64,000 bases of DNA. Source: Alligator mississippiensis (taxonomy: Eukaryota; Chordata; Crocodylia; Alligatoridae). The translations under genes were made by a program, and so were the position numbers. Below, piece after piece: positions 21,592 to 31,366 of the stretch (position 1 is its first letter; each line of letters begins with the position of its first letter). The stretch is taken from assembly GCF_030867095.1 (NCBI RefSeq), contig NC_081828.1:218147978-218211977 (forward strand). The letters run 5' to 3'. The notes beneath the pieces are model-generated. The model saw nothing but the letters and a program-made list of their open reading frames with translations. It was not told the origin of the DNA and made no database searches.

Positions 21592-21708
21592 ATCACTCCG
21601 GTTTCTCTTCAGCACGCATAAATCTTTTGCCTTTTACTAACGATTTCCATGGAGAGGAGCAGTGATGAGTTTACACCCAATTTTTTGAGGCCCCGTTTTG
21701 GCGGAAGT
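21592..21708 (+). ncRNA. U5 spliceosomal snRNA, copy 1 (diverged)
   Basis: U5 snRNA contacts exon ends at the spliceosome core through loop I. Seen here: 'ccggtttctcttcagcacg', 'ataaatcttttgcc', the invariant loop I 'gccttttac', 'gatttccatggagaggag', and the Sm site 'aattttttgagg'. The 3' stem 'gccccgttttggcggaagt' pairs poorly, unlike copy 2, and a loop I flanking base is changed. It may be a variant or a decaying copy. The promoter elements and a 3' box are present. Confidence 0.85.
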
Positions 21709-21717
21709 ACCCTGAGC

Positions 21718-21731
21718 GTGCAAAAGTATAC
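21718..21731 (+). terminator. snRNA 3' box (U5 copy 1)
   Basis: 'gtgcaaaagtatac' lies about 10 nt after the RNA, close to the snRNA 3' box consensus, although its last bases differ from copy 2 (agtaga). Confidence 0.55.
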
Positions 21732-22040
21732 GAGTTAAATTGTGCTTTGCTGCTGGTGAAAGGGCTCGTATTGTGCGCTTGGTGCTGCACGGCCCGGCCC
21801 GGGGGGTTCAGGACGCCGGGGCCCCGTGCCGGTGCGGGGTGAGTGCTGCGCACGTGCGGGGCTTGGCTTGCGTCCTCGTGTTTCTTCGGCATCTCTGCTG
21901 GTCGGAGAGGGCCCTGGGCCCTGGGCTGCCGCCTTTGCCACGGCTTGGGCAGCACTCAAACACTGCTTCTTCTTACAACTACTACCATTACTTCTTCTCC
22001 TGCCGTCAGTCCTGCTGGCCCCCCCGAACACGAGCTGGAG

Positions 22041-22684
22041 AACACAAGATCCGCAAACACCAGAGCACAAGATAGGGATTTCCACAGACACTTGACTTAA
22101 AACCCTGACTCTCTGCACCGGGATCCAGCCGGCCTTGCAGCATTCACCCTCCCCTCCGCTGGGCACCCAGGGAGAGCCCCCAGCCCAGGTGCTCCCACCC
22201 CCACAGGCCCTCACTCCACCTGCTCCCCCCAAGTCTCCCTGATCCCAGGCCCTGTCCCACCAGCCCCAAACCTTCCCGCAGCGCCTTCATCTCCTGGACG
22301 CAGCAGCTGCAGGCAGGGCCTGGGCCGGGGCCATCTGGTCCAGCCGCATGGCCCACAGCACTTTGCCCAGGTCATGCAGTCATGACTTGTGACTGATGTG
22401 GACGTGGATGACGGGGTGGTCCATGCCCACTGCCAACACCTCCAGGCCGCTCACCTGCACCAGCAGTGGGCATCGTGCTTCTGCAGGAAGGGGCAAGGGG
22501 ACAGCACCCCTGCCTGCCGTGGCACCCCGTGGGCCTGGGGCTCGGCCAGGGCACAAGGCTCGGAGGTCCTGGGACCTAGCCACACCAGGGAAGACCGCTC
22601 TCCTGGCACGGGGCGAGCACCTGCCAAGGTAATGCATTGCAAGCCTCCCACTTAGCTGCTGGAGTGGGAAGGTCTGGGCTTTAA
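22041..22684. other. Spacer between the U5 arms, left part
   Basis: GC-rich sequence with open frames on both strands but no recognised domain, RNA or repeat. Confidence 0.3.
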
Positions 22685-22955
22685 GCCCACTTTATGAAAA
22701 TGGGAGCCTCCTCCCTGGCTTGCCGCTGGGGCCCTACAGCTGAGGGCAAGCAAAACTTGGGGGCATCCGAACCCCAAGCCTCTGTGCTTGTGCACATAAG
22801 ACGCCTGCCAAATGTTTTGGAAACATCTGGAAGCCCCAGACGGGTGGAGGATGTTTGCCGGGTGTAGGGCCACTTCTGGCTCTGGATTGGCTCTTGGAGT
22901 TGGAATTTGTTTGGGGGAGTTTGGCTTGGAATATGGAAAATTGAATTAAAAAAAA
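22685..22955 (+). repeat. SINE-like dispersed repeat with A-rich tail (copy 2)
   Basis: The block 'ggcatccgaaccccaagcct' matches the body after the U1-like head at 930-960. 'ttttggaaacatctggaagc' matches 24,915-25,115 in reverse. It ends in 'ttgaattaaaaaaaaatctg', an A-rich tail. I see no U1 head here. Confidence 0.55.
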
Positions 22956-23784
22956 ATCTGCAGCCCCACCAGGTCCAGGGACGTCCTGGTCAACCTGCCC
23001 CTGGCCCTTGCCCAGCTGGCAATACCCCTGCCCAGAAAGGAGGCTCTGGCCAGAGACCCCGGGGAACGGCGGAAGGGTTGTGTTCAAGTAAGAATCAGCT
23101 TCACTCAGCCGAGCTGGCTCGAGGATGTCTCAGCGCAGAGGAGCAGGAAAGGCTGCAGCTTCTCCTCATCTGTAGGCGAGGAACCGCTGCGTCTTTACCC
23201 GGTGCGTGGGCTGAGGCCTTCGAGCCAGGCTCTGTGCTGGCCGTGCAGCGCCCTGGCAGGCCAAGGGGCGGTCGATGCTGAGCTGTGTGTGGAGCCGCTT
23301 GGTGCTGGAGGCTCCGGGGAGCATGGATCTGGCCAGGGGTACACGTCCTCGTGGGCTCTTACGGCCTCTGTTTTCCAGCAGTGCTTGCCTGGACTCTGCA
23401 CACACTGTGCCCCTTGCCTGGGGCAGCTGCTGCTCCGGGCGGTGGTGCAGGGAGGGTCGCAGCCGGCTTGCCGGCCTGACGCGTGCCCCAGACACACTTC
23501 TTGTGCCAGGAGACCGAGTGTGACCACAGTGTGGGTGCGATCTCCTCGCAGGCTTCGGGGAGCCATGCATCTTGAAGTGCAGCTGGATGGAGCTGCACCT
23601 CCCCGGCAGCAAGTGCAAACCCTGGGATTTTAGCAATGCTTTACTGTCCCCTTTGACTCTGTTGTCAGACCAGGCCTCTCTTGGTCTGCGCGGTGGTACG
23701 GTGTAACCCGGCACACCCTCCTCCATGGTCCGGTTGTTGGCAACTAAACCAGCACCATAACCTGGGCGAGCCTGGGTGAGGAGG
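22956..23784. other. Spacer between the U5 arms, right part
   Basis: No gene is recognised. The long overlapping frames on both strands are typical of GC-rich DNA. Confidence 0.3.
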
Positions 23785-24108
23785 TGTGTGGACGCCCAGC
23801 AGGACTAACACCAGGAGGAGGAGAAGAAGTAGTATTTGAGTGGTGCCACAAGACGTGGGAGGAGGCAGATGATCTCCCGGCAGCCCAGGGCCTGCTCCTA
23901 CCCGGAGAGAAGATGGGCACCGCACCTGATTGCCCGCACAAACACGCAGGATGCCAAGTGAGACACTGCAGCCCACACGCAGCAACAGCAGTGTTTAACC
24001 ACGGCGCACAGTCACCGCTGCTGTCACTCCAAGCACACGGCCGACGAGGGCAACAGCACACACGGGGCGCTGTCCCTCTCATCAGCACTTGGCCACAAAA
24101 CAAACGGG

Positions 24109-24122
24109 ATCTACTTTTGCAC
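24109..24122 (-). terminator. snRNA 3' box (U5 copy 2)
   Basis: On the - strand 'gtgcaaaagtagat' lies about 10 nt after the RNA end. It is an excellent match to the vertebrate snRNA 3' box. Confidence 0.8.
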
Positions 24123-24131
24123 ACGGAAGGA

Positions 24132-24249
24132 CAGCCCCGCCAGAACAGGGCCTCGAAAAATTGGGTGTAAACTCGTTACTGCTTCTCTCCACGGAAATCT
24201 TTAGTAAAAGGCGAAAGATTTATGCGTGTTGAAGAGAAACCAGAGTAAT
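24132..24249 (-). ncRNA. U5 spliceosomal snRNA, copy 2
   Basis: The - strand reads 'attactctggtttctcttca', 'ataaatctttcgcc', loop I 'gccttttactaaag', 'atttccgtggagag', the Sm site 'aatttttcgagg' and a well-paired 3' stem (gccctg / cggggc). Loop I and its stem match vertebrate U5 well. Together with the octamer-like DSE, the PSE-like block and the near-perfect 3' box, this is the better candidate for an expressed U5 gene in the window. Confidence 0.92.
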
Positions 24250-24291
24250 GCCTTACAACGGCTCAGCAGCGGCCCGGGGCAGGGGGGGGGC

Positions 24292-24461
24292 CCCGCAGCA
24301 CAGGGTGGTCCGGCCCGGCCCCGCCACCCCCCGCCCCGCACAGCTCTGCACGCACAGCCCCCAACCCCCACCTCACGGGCCCCACCTTTCTTTTCCCAAA
24401 ACAGCAAAGAAACACCCCAAATCCCGCAGCTCCGGGAGCATTGCATCCTGGGTATGCAGAT
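24292..24461 (-). promoter_or_regulatory. U5 promoter 2: PSE and octamer-like element
   Basis: The PSE-like 'caccctgtgctgcggg' (- strand) lies at 24,292-24,307, about 43-58 bp upstream of the RNA. The octamer variant ATGCAGAT lies at 24,454-24,461 (about -205), next to a GC box at 24,471-24,480. Confidence 0.65.
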
Positions 24462-24914
24462 GAGCTTGAAGCCCCGCCCCCAGAGTCCGCTGCACTAGCC
24501 CGCCCCGCAGACGCACGCGCCCGTCGCCCGCACTAGGGACCCCGCAGCGTCCCGTCCCCAGAGCCCGGCTCAGCGCAGCTGGCTGTCGTGTGTACGGGCT
24601 ATCCCGCGCTGCTTTGATGCGAATCCCCCAATTAGCCAAGTTCAGACTAGCCAGCGCTTCGGCCAGCCGGCTGCGTCCCTCTCCTGCTCCCTGGTGCACG
24701 AGGGAAGTGTGCACCCCAGCAGGCTGCCACACTTGGCCCGTGCACACGCCCGATTTCATTCAGAAAATATGGGGAGAGGCGGGGGGGACAACGGACGGGG
24801 GACATGACACTAAGGCTTTGTGCTTGGAGACAAATTCACCGGACTGCGACATGACGGTGTGATGCCAGCTTCGGGGCTGCATCCCCTGCCCGAGCGGTGC
24901 TGTCGGGAGGGGGG

Positions 24915-25115
24915 TCTATTTATTTTAATTTAAATTGTCCATAATCCAGGCCAGATTAGCCAAAACGAAGCCAAATCCAAGAGTCAGTCCAGAGCCAGAA
25001 GCGGCCCTACTACGGGCACACGTCTTCCACCCCTGGCTGGGGCTTCCAGATGTTTCCAAACCCTGTGGCGGGCATCCTAGGTGCAGGCCCAAGCCTGGGG
25101 GAAGCCCCTGCCCCG
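24915..25115 (-). repeat. SINE-like dispersed repeat (copy 3)
   Basis: It is the reverse complement of the body and tail of 22,730-22,955, including 'tttccagatg' neighbours and 'gccagaagcggccctac'. The A/T-rich tail 'tttattttaatttaaattg' lies at its low-coordinate end. It abuts the outer end of the U5 right arm. Confidence 0.55.
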
Positions 25116-26128
25116 GGACATGAGAGGAGTGAGATGGGTTCAGGCAGCCTGCGGAGATGGCATCGCTGTCTGAGCCTTGCAGTCCCGGGATGCGGGCCGG
25201 TCCAGCCACAGAGAGGAAGATGGACACGGAGACAGACAGAGAGCAGCTGCGCCGCGGGTGTGTGTCGGCACGGGTGGAGGGAGTGCCAGCCAGACCAGCA
25301 GGCAGCTCCCCGCCATGCTCTTTAGTGTGGACAATTGTCCACGGGGCTCTTGAGCGTGGCGTATATTTTGCAAGGCAGGGCTGATGGGACACAATTGCTC
25401 CGCAGGGGTTGGACAGAAGCTGCCAAGTGCCTGTGTTTCCAATCCAGCCAGGGCTGCACCCCGGGACCAAGTGACCTCCCATCTTCTCTCCCAGCCAAAT
25501 TCCTCTTTCAGAAATATAAACAGCTCAGCTCAAAAAAAAGAAAATACTAACAAAAAACCAAACAAGGCTCGGAGCCATCAGGACCTCCCCACGTCCTGCC
25601 CCTCGGGGCTGCCCCCGGCCCCTCTGGTGCTTCATGGCTCGGGTGAGGGGGGTCCACACAGCAACCCCAGCCCCAAGCAGCAGCAGGAAAGAGCCTCCCG
25701 GGAGCCCGGGGGTGCTGCTAGGAGCACCGTCACACCCCTGGCCCAGCTGGTTTGCGGCCGGGGCGGTGTGGGGTCCAGCCCCACGTTCAGAAGATGCTCG
25801 GAGCTGCCGGGGGGCTGAGCCAAGAGGAGGGAGGAGGATGGGCAGGGTCTTACGGGAGGTCCTGGCCTCCTTCCTCCATAGGGTGCCGCGATCACACCAC
25901 CTGCCCCATCCAGGAGCCCCGTGTCCCCCGCTCTCAGGTCCTGGGCTAGCCTCGGGGGACAGCCCACAGGGAAGCAGCCCTGCCCAGGCTGGCAGATGGG
26001 TTTTGTGGGCAGCTGTGGGCTGGCAGGGCTGGGCGATTGTCGGCAGCTGCCCTGCTGCGGGGCAGCTGGGTCCCCCCGTGCCTGGGGGGCTTGGTTGCCT
26101 GTCGCTCCCGGCTCTTGTCTTAGCATCT
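25116..26128. other. Intergenic stretch, nothing recognised
   Basis: GC-rich, with a short A-rich run near 25,530-25,565. Several 150-220-codon frames overlap on both strands without a recognisable domain or start context. Confidence 0.35.
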
Positions 26129-26660
26129 AGGTCATAGAATCCCAGTAAATGAGGGTGGAAGGGATCCCAGGGGATCGCATCCAGGCCAGCCCCCTGCTCC
26201 AAGCAGGACCAGCCCCAGCTACGTCATCCCAGACAAGGCGTTGTCCAGGCGGGTCTTCAAAACCTCCAAGGATGGAGAGTCCACAACCCGTTCCAGTGCT
26301 CCACCACCCTCCTCACGAGAGAGTTCTTCCGAATCTCCAACCTCTACTTGCCTTGCTGCAGCTTGAGCCCATTGCTCCTTGTCCTGTATCTGCCCCCACT
26401 GAGACCAGTCCAGCTCCATCCTCTTTGCAGCCCCCCTGCAGGGAGGTGAAGGCTGCTATTCAATCCCCCTCGGTCTTCCCTTCTGCAGACTCAATCAGCC
26501 CATTTCCCTCAGCCTCACCTCACCAGTCACGTGCCCCAGCCCCACAGCAATTTGCATTGCCCTTCATGGGACTCGCTCCGATGCGTCCACGTCCTTTCTG
26601 TACTAGGGACCCAAAACTCGACACAGGACTCCAGATGTGGCCTCCCCGGTGCGAGTAGAT
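26129..26660 (-). mobile_element. CR1 LINE 3' fragment
   Basis: 'tcatagaatcccagtaaatg' at the low end is the CR1 3' terminus in reverse complement. It is followed by 'gggtcttcaaaacctccaag' and 'cagttgagcccattgctcct'-like blocks typical of CR1 3' regions in birds and crocodilians. It is diverged, an old copy with no intact frame. Confidence 0.8.
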
Positions 26661-26889
26661 GGCTTGGTCCCTCTGGCCTCTCCCTGTCAGCCCCCCGCCG
26701 GCTGGTGCGGCCCTAGGGCTCCATGAGAGCTGCTCCCCCCACATCTCCCCTGCCCTGTCTGAGAGCAGGACATCTGTGGGGCCCGTGCTGCTGTGCCCCT
26801 GAGCTGGCCAGATGCTTGCCTATCCTCTCCTGCGCTGGGAAGTGGGCCTGACCCCTGCGGGGATGTAGTGGGGACTAGGTTTTTATTAT

Positions 26890-27445
26890 ATACAGATGTT
26901 GCTGGATGTCCAGGTTGTGGCCATAATCTTGCGCCCTTTTTGCTCTTTCACAGCTGGTGCATTGCAGCCCGCCGGCGTGGGGCTGAACCCCACCACGTGT
27001 TGGCTGGCAGATTTGGGCCAGGGTGAAGCCCTGGCACTTGTTGTTTGTCCAGACCTCAGTGCTGTATAGGCCTGGCTTTGCCAGGCTGCAGCCAAGTGGG
27101 CCTGGCGCTCCTTTGTTGTACATTCAAGCCCAGGTGCAGGTCAGGCCTGAGTCCCCATTTTACTGCTGTGTCTCAGCAGAGCCATATTGCTGAGCCCCGC
27201 TGTACATTTGTTTGCCGTCTGTCTGGGCCTGGCACGTTTTGGGCCAGGCACACGTTGCTTTTGTGGCGCCGTGTCCTGGCCCAGCTGTTTGTCTGGCCTT
27301 TGAGTTCTGTTGCAGGTTCCTGCCCCAGCAGCGCTGGGATTAGGACTGAAAACTTTGGGGTGCGATATGCTGGGGAAAACTTTGGTGAACCCCTCAAAGA
27401 CATCACATGGACGTGAGGATCAGCACTACAGTTCCCAGTAATGCC
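26890..27445 (+). repeat. 1.1-kb dispersed repeat, copy C (truncated)
   Basis: It is colinear with about 5,145-5,865. It shares 'gatgtccagg.tgtggcc', 'gtgaagcc..ggcacttgtt', 'ctgtacatttgtttgcc' and 'ggggtgcgatatgctgg'. The first half of the element is missing. It lies far from the U1 genes, so the repeat spreads independently of them. Confidence 0.7.
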
Positions 27446-27539
27446 AGCTGTCATGAAACCATCGCGAGACTCGGGATTTCGAAGTCAAAATAACTCCAAG
27501 TCTCGATTTCCCGATTCAACCCTCAGATCTCTGGATTTT

Positions 27540-28100
27540 ACCAACTGGTAGGTGGAGGGAAAGGGGTGGTGTGGGGGGGGGGAGTTTGAGGCCCCCACGG
27601 TGAAGGAGGGAGTGGGGCAGGAGCAGGCCCTGGGGCTGGGGCAAATTGTCCAGAGGCGTTGGGGAGGGGGCAGGTCAGAGGCGGGCTGCCTGCTGTGGGC
27701 TGGGGCTCTGCGCCCTGCTACCTTTGCCCCAGGACCCCAGCAGTGCGACCCCAGTGTGCGTCCTGCCACCGAGAAGGCAGGGGATGTGCGGGGTGGCCAA
27801 TGTGCCGCACGTCCCCTGCCTGCCAGGTGGGCAGCAACCGTGTCGCGTGGCTGAGCTCTGGGGAAGGCAGCAGGGCACAAAGCTCCAGCCTGCAGCGGGC
27901 AGCCCACCTCTGCCCCATGGGGGGGCATGTGCCCCCATGCCTCCCTCAGGGGGTGTGCACTGCTGAGGGGAAGTCACCCCCCACCCCCCCGTGCCTCTGG
28001 ATGACCTGGCCCAGCCCAGGGCCCCATTCACCCCTGGCCCTGCTCCCTCCCTCACTGTGGGGGCCTAAATCTGCCCCCCAGCTCCTTTCCCCCCATTTAT
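27540..28100. repeat. Large imperfect foldback (about 560 bp)
   Basis: The stretch 27,540-27,799 is roughly the reverse complement of 27,800-28,100. Matching blocks include 'gggctgcctgctgtgggctg' against the reverse of 'cagcctgcagcgggcagccc', and 'aggcccccacggtgaagga' against the reverse of 'tccctcactgtgggggcct'. 'ggcaggggatgtgcgg' lies beside the centre. There is no ORF with a known domain and no clear target duplication. It may be a non-autonomous foldback transposon or a palindromic rearrangement. Confidence 0.65.
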
Positions 28101-28288
28101 GAGCTGGGCACTGCTCCTCACCCCCAAGACAGCCCCCCACCCTGCTGCTGTTTCTCCCCCCGACGCACAGCACCCCCATCCTGCTAGGGTGCGGGGACCC
28201 TTCTCTCTCAGCTCCCCCCACTGCAGCCCGCGGTTGAGTGGCGGGTACGAGGAGAGCAGCCCTGAAACCCAGCTCTCAAGATCTGTCT

Positions 28289-28807
28289 CTAGTCTGTCAG
28301 TACATGTGTCACCGACTCAGGCTCATCGCAGAGCTCCCTTGGGCACTTGGGGGACCGGGAGAGTCCCCAGCGATAGAGCACCTGTCGCACTGGCAGAGCA
28401 TTTCGCACCGCCCTCCACGCCAGCTCCTCATGCTCCCCTTTCCAGTCCTTCCCCACCAGTCCTTTCCACACCCTGCTGACTTGCTCCGGTCTCAACTCCC
28501 CGACATCCGACATCCTCTGCTTCCCTCTCAGGAAATTGAAGACCTTTTTGGCATCTCCCAGCCCCTCGATCCCTAACCCCTCCAATCCTTCTTGTGCAAC
28601 AAAGGCTCCAAGTCGGGCGTAGGGCCGCGACATCTGCCAAGCCCACGCTCCCTGCCACGCACTCCCGAACAGGCCCAGCCTTCTCAGGAGCTTCCCCCCC
28701 AGAACCTGCAGAAATCGGTCACGGTGCCCGCTGCTCCCCTCGCTTCCCTCACCACCAGCTTCAAAAAGTGCCCGTAAACAAAGGGCTCTATGTTGGGGAA
28801 GCCCCAT
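28289..28807 (-). pseudogene. Tx1 LINE ORF2 C-terminal part (zf-RVT region)
   Basis: It contains 'ELAWRAVRNALPVRQVLYRW' and 'CPRELCDEPESVTHVL', the conserved Trp/Cys/His-rich segment found downstream of RT in L1/Tx1 elements. It is in a different frame from the RT core. Confidence 0.8.
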
Positions 28808-29502
28808 CCCCCCAATCCCTCTTCCTTATATATCTCTGTCCTAGCCACCTTCTCGGTCTTCCCCCCCCAAAAGAGAAGGCACAAGGCCCGCTGGACCCGC
28901 CGGGCCTGTCGCCAGGACGGGGGGTACACCATCGCCGTGTACAGGATTAGCGGCAGCAAGCACTGTTTGATCGCTTGCACCTTCCCCCTCGATGATAGCC
29001 CCCGTGTGCTCCACAACCCCACCGTCTGCTTCACTCTCCCCTCCAACACTTCCCACGCCCGTTTCCCTTTCCCCTGGGTATCCATCCAGACGCCAAGCAC
29101 CTTCAGTTCCTCCCTTTCCACCCGTAGCCCAAGGTTTCTCAATTCCCCCCAATTCCCTACCGCAAGCACTACGCTCTTGTCCACGTTCAGCCTCGCTCCG
29201 GATGCCTCCCCAAACTCGTCTACGTGCTTCAAGGCTCTTCCCAGGGACACCTCGTCCCTCACTACCCATGTCGCATCATCCATGTATAGGAGGATTTTCA
29301 ATTCCCCTCCCCTCGGCACTCTCACCCCGCTAATCACCCTATCCCCCCGATCCGTTGTGCCAGAGGCTCGATGGCGCAGACAAAGAGCCCCGGCGACAGC
29401 GGGCATCCCTGTCTCACCCCCGAGTCCACTGCAAAGGCTTCCCCCAGGAAACCCCTCGCCAGCACCCTGCTCGTAGCCTTTCCATAAAGTGCCCGCACCC
29501 AC
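28684..29502 (-). pseudogene. Tx1 LINE ORF2, reverse transcriptase C-terminal half
   Basis: It contains the catalytic 'LKILLYMDDATWVVRDE' (YMDD), then 'ASGARLNVDKSVVLAVG' and the thumb 'QAIKQCLLPLILYTAMVY'. It overlaps the preceding RT fragment in another frame. Confidence 0.85.
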
Positions 29503-30035
29503 CCCACGAATTCTCCCGGCATCCCCATCCCTTCCAGGACCCGAAACAGAAACTCATGCCCAATGCTGTCGTACGCCTTTTGCAGGTCCAGACTCGCCAC
29601 TAGCGTGTTCCACTTCCGTTCCGTGACATACGACAGCGTGTCCCGAAGCACCCAGAGTGCTTGTGTCGTCCGCCGCCCCCCCACTGCGCACATCTGTTCC
29701 TCACCCAGCACCTGCGGTAACACCGCCCCCAACCTCGCCGCTAGGATCTTGGTGAATAATTTATAATCGGCATTCAACAAGGTGATTGGCCTCCAGTTCT
29801 TAATGTGCTCCCGTTCCCCTTTCTTGTAAATCAGGACCACGACACCCTGGGCAAAGCCCTCCCCTACCTGACCCCGCGCCATGAATTCCTTAAAAAGGGC
29901 CAAGAGATCCCCCTTCACTAAGTCCCAAAACTTCCCATAGAGCTCCACCGGGATCCCGTCTCCTCCCGGTGTCTTCTTTAGTGGCATCGATCTCAGGACG
30001 CCCAGCATTTCGCTTTCCGTCAATTCCTTTCTCAC
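29334..30035 (-). pseudogene. Tx1 LINE ORF2, reverse transcriptase N-terminal half
   Basis: It contains RT motifs 'KKTPGGDGIPVELYGKFW', 'NWRPITLLNADYKLFTKIL', 'SLDLQKAYDSIGHEFLF' and 'GVRQGCPLSPGLFVCAIEP'. A frameshift joins it to the upstream endonuclease ORF at about 30,033. Confidence 0.88.
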
Positions 30036-31366
30036 ACTCTCCCTCCCTTCCTCCCTCTTTCCAGACTCCCCACCAGTCCCTCCACTTGTTCCTGCTGCAC
30101 CGCTTTCCTATGAAACAAGTCCTTGTAATATCTCGTCACCTCCCGCAAGACCCCTTCTACATCCTCCACCCTTCCTCCGTCGGCCGTGCGGACCACCTCC
30201 ATCACCCGCTTTTTGCTTTTCACTCGTAAAGTGAAAAACCTGCCCCATTCCTCCCCCTCGTCCACCCACTGCGCCTTGGCCAGGAGCATCCGTTCTTTCA
30301 TCCTGGTGTGAAACCACTTTTTCACCCCCTCTCTCGCCCGTTCCCATTCTCTCTTCACTGCTTCCCCCTTCTTCAACTCTTCCCACAATCTCTGAACTTC
30401 TCCTTGCAAGCGTGCCAGCTCCTTTTTCTGGCGTGCCTTTCTCCTCCCCACGTCATCGAACCACTCTCGCACGCGCCCCTTAATTTCAGTCCACCAGTCC
30501 CACCGGGTTGGGAAAAAGGGTTGCAAGGTTTGCCACTGGCGATACGCACTTTCGAAGGCAACGCATTCCTGGGGGTCGTCCAATAACGAGACGTTTAGTT
30601 TCCAGACTCCTTTCCCCTGTTTGAGCCCCTGCCCGATGCCCACCTCTACCCACAGCACGCGATGATCTGAGAAAACCACGTCAATCAGTTGTTTCCTGCA
30701 GATCTCCAACCCCTCCGACACCAGCACAAAATCGATCCTCGATTGCCCCCGTCCTCCCAGATCCACTCTAGTAAACACCCCTGACCCTTCCCAAGTGTCC
30801 TGGAGCCCCTCGTCTTTAATCCACCCCCGTAGCCACTTCCCCGTACTACCCATCCCGACTCCCTGCCCTATCCCAATCCGCCCACCCTCCTCGACAATGC
30901 AATTAAAATCCCCCAGCACAATCCGCGGTCCTCCACCCCCCACACACATCCTCAATTTATGCAAAAAGGCCATCCTCTCCGCAGCCTCGGCTGGGGCGTA
31001 GACATTGTACACAGTCACATCCACGCCCTCCACCTCCACCGCTGCTTTCTGTAGTCTGCCCTCTTCCAAGACCTGCTGGCCTTTGATTTTCCAGCCGCCT
31101 TCCCTTGCCAGGATCCCCACTCCCGCTGATTTGTTCTCATTTGAACCCCCCCACCACGACGGTCCAACCCCCCATTGCTCCTCCAAATATTTATAATTCC
31201 TCCCCCATGGGACCCCGCACTCTTGCAAGCACAACACTTGTGTGTGCAGGTCCCATAAGGTTTTGGACATTGTTTCCCATCTTTGCTTCCCGTATAAACT
31301 TCGTACATTTAAAGATGCCACAGTCAATGCCATCAGGGCTGTTTTCCAGAAGAGGAAACCCTGCAT
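30032..31366 (-). pseudogene. Tx1 LINE ORF2, endonuclease part
   Basis: It is an APE-type endonuclease with 'VASLNVRSLYGKQRWE', 'CLQECGVPWG', 'VYNVYAPAEAAERMAF', 'IVLGDFNCIVEEGGR', 'SRIDFVLVSEGL' and 'DVVFSDHRVLWVEV' (the catalytic SDH). All canonical motifs (N, E, D-x-N, SDH) are present, so this domain's coding sequence is preserved even though ORF2 as a whole is broken. Confidence 0.9.

Larger units (their letters stand above)
20908..22040 (+). repeat. Inverted repeat, left arm (carries U5 copy 1)
   Basis: It is the reverse complement of 23,785-24,912 with moderate divergence. Shared blocks are 'accgctcgggcaggg' type sequence and 'catgtcgcagtcc' at the outer end, the U5 promoter and RNA in the middle, and 'ggccctgggctgccg' plus 'gtcagtcctgctggcc' at the inner end. 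The arms are about 1.13 kb, separated by about 1.75 kb. Confidence 0.8.
23785..24912 (-). repeat. Inverted repeat, right arm (carries U5 copy 2)
   Basis: It is the reverse complement of the left arm at 20,908-22,040. The two arms have diverged more outside the U5 RNA than inside it. The outer end runs to 'gacagcaccgctcgggcagg' on the - strand. Confidence 0.8.

Noticed and set aside
22372-22637. Possible exon on the - strand
   Set aside because: Short frame, no recognised domain, and no consistent splice-site pair with neighbours.
22690-22740. Possible U1 3' end before the second SINE-like copy
   Set aside because: Only a short ctccctggc-type match; no 5' splice-site-recognition sequence, stem III or Sm site.
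28790-29476. 228-codon + strand frame
   Set aside because: It is antisense to the Tx1 LINE reverse transcriptase.
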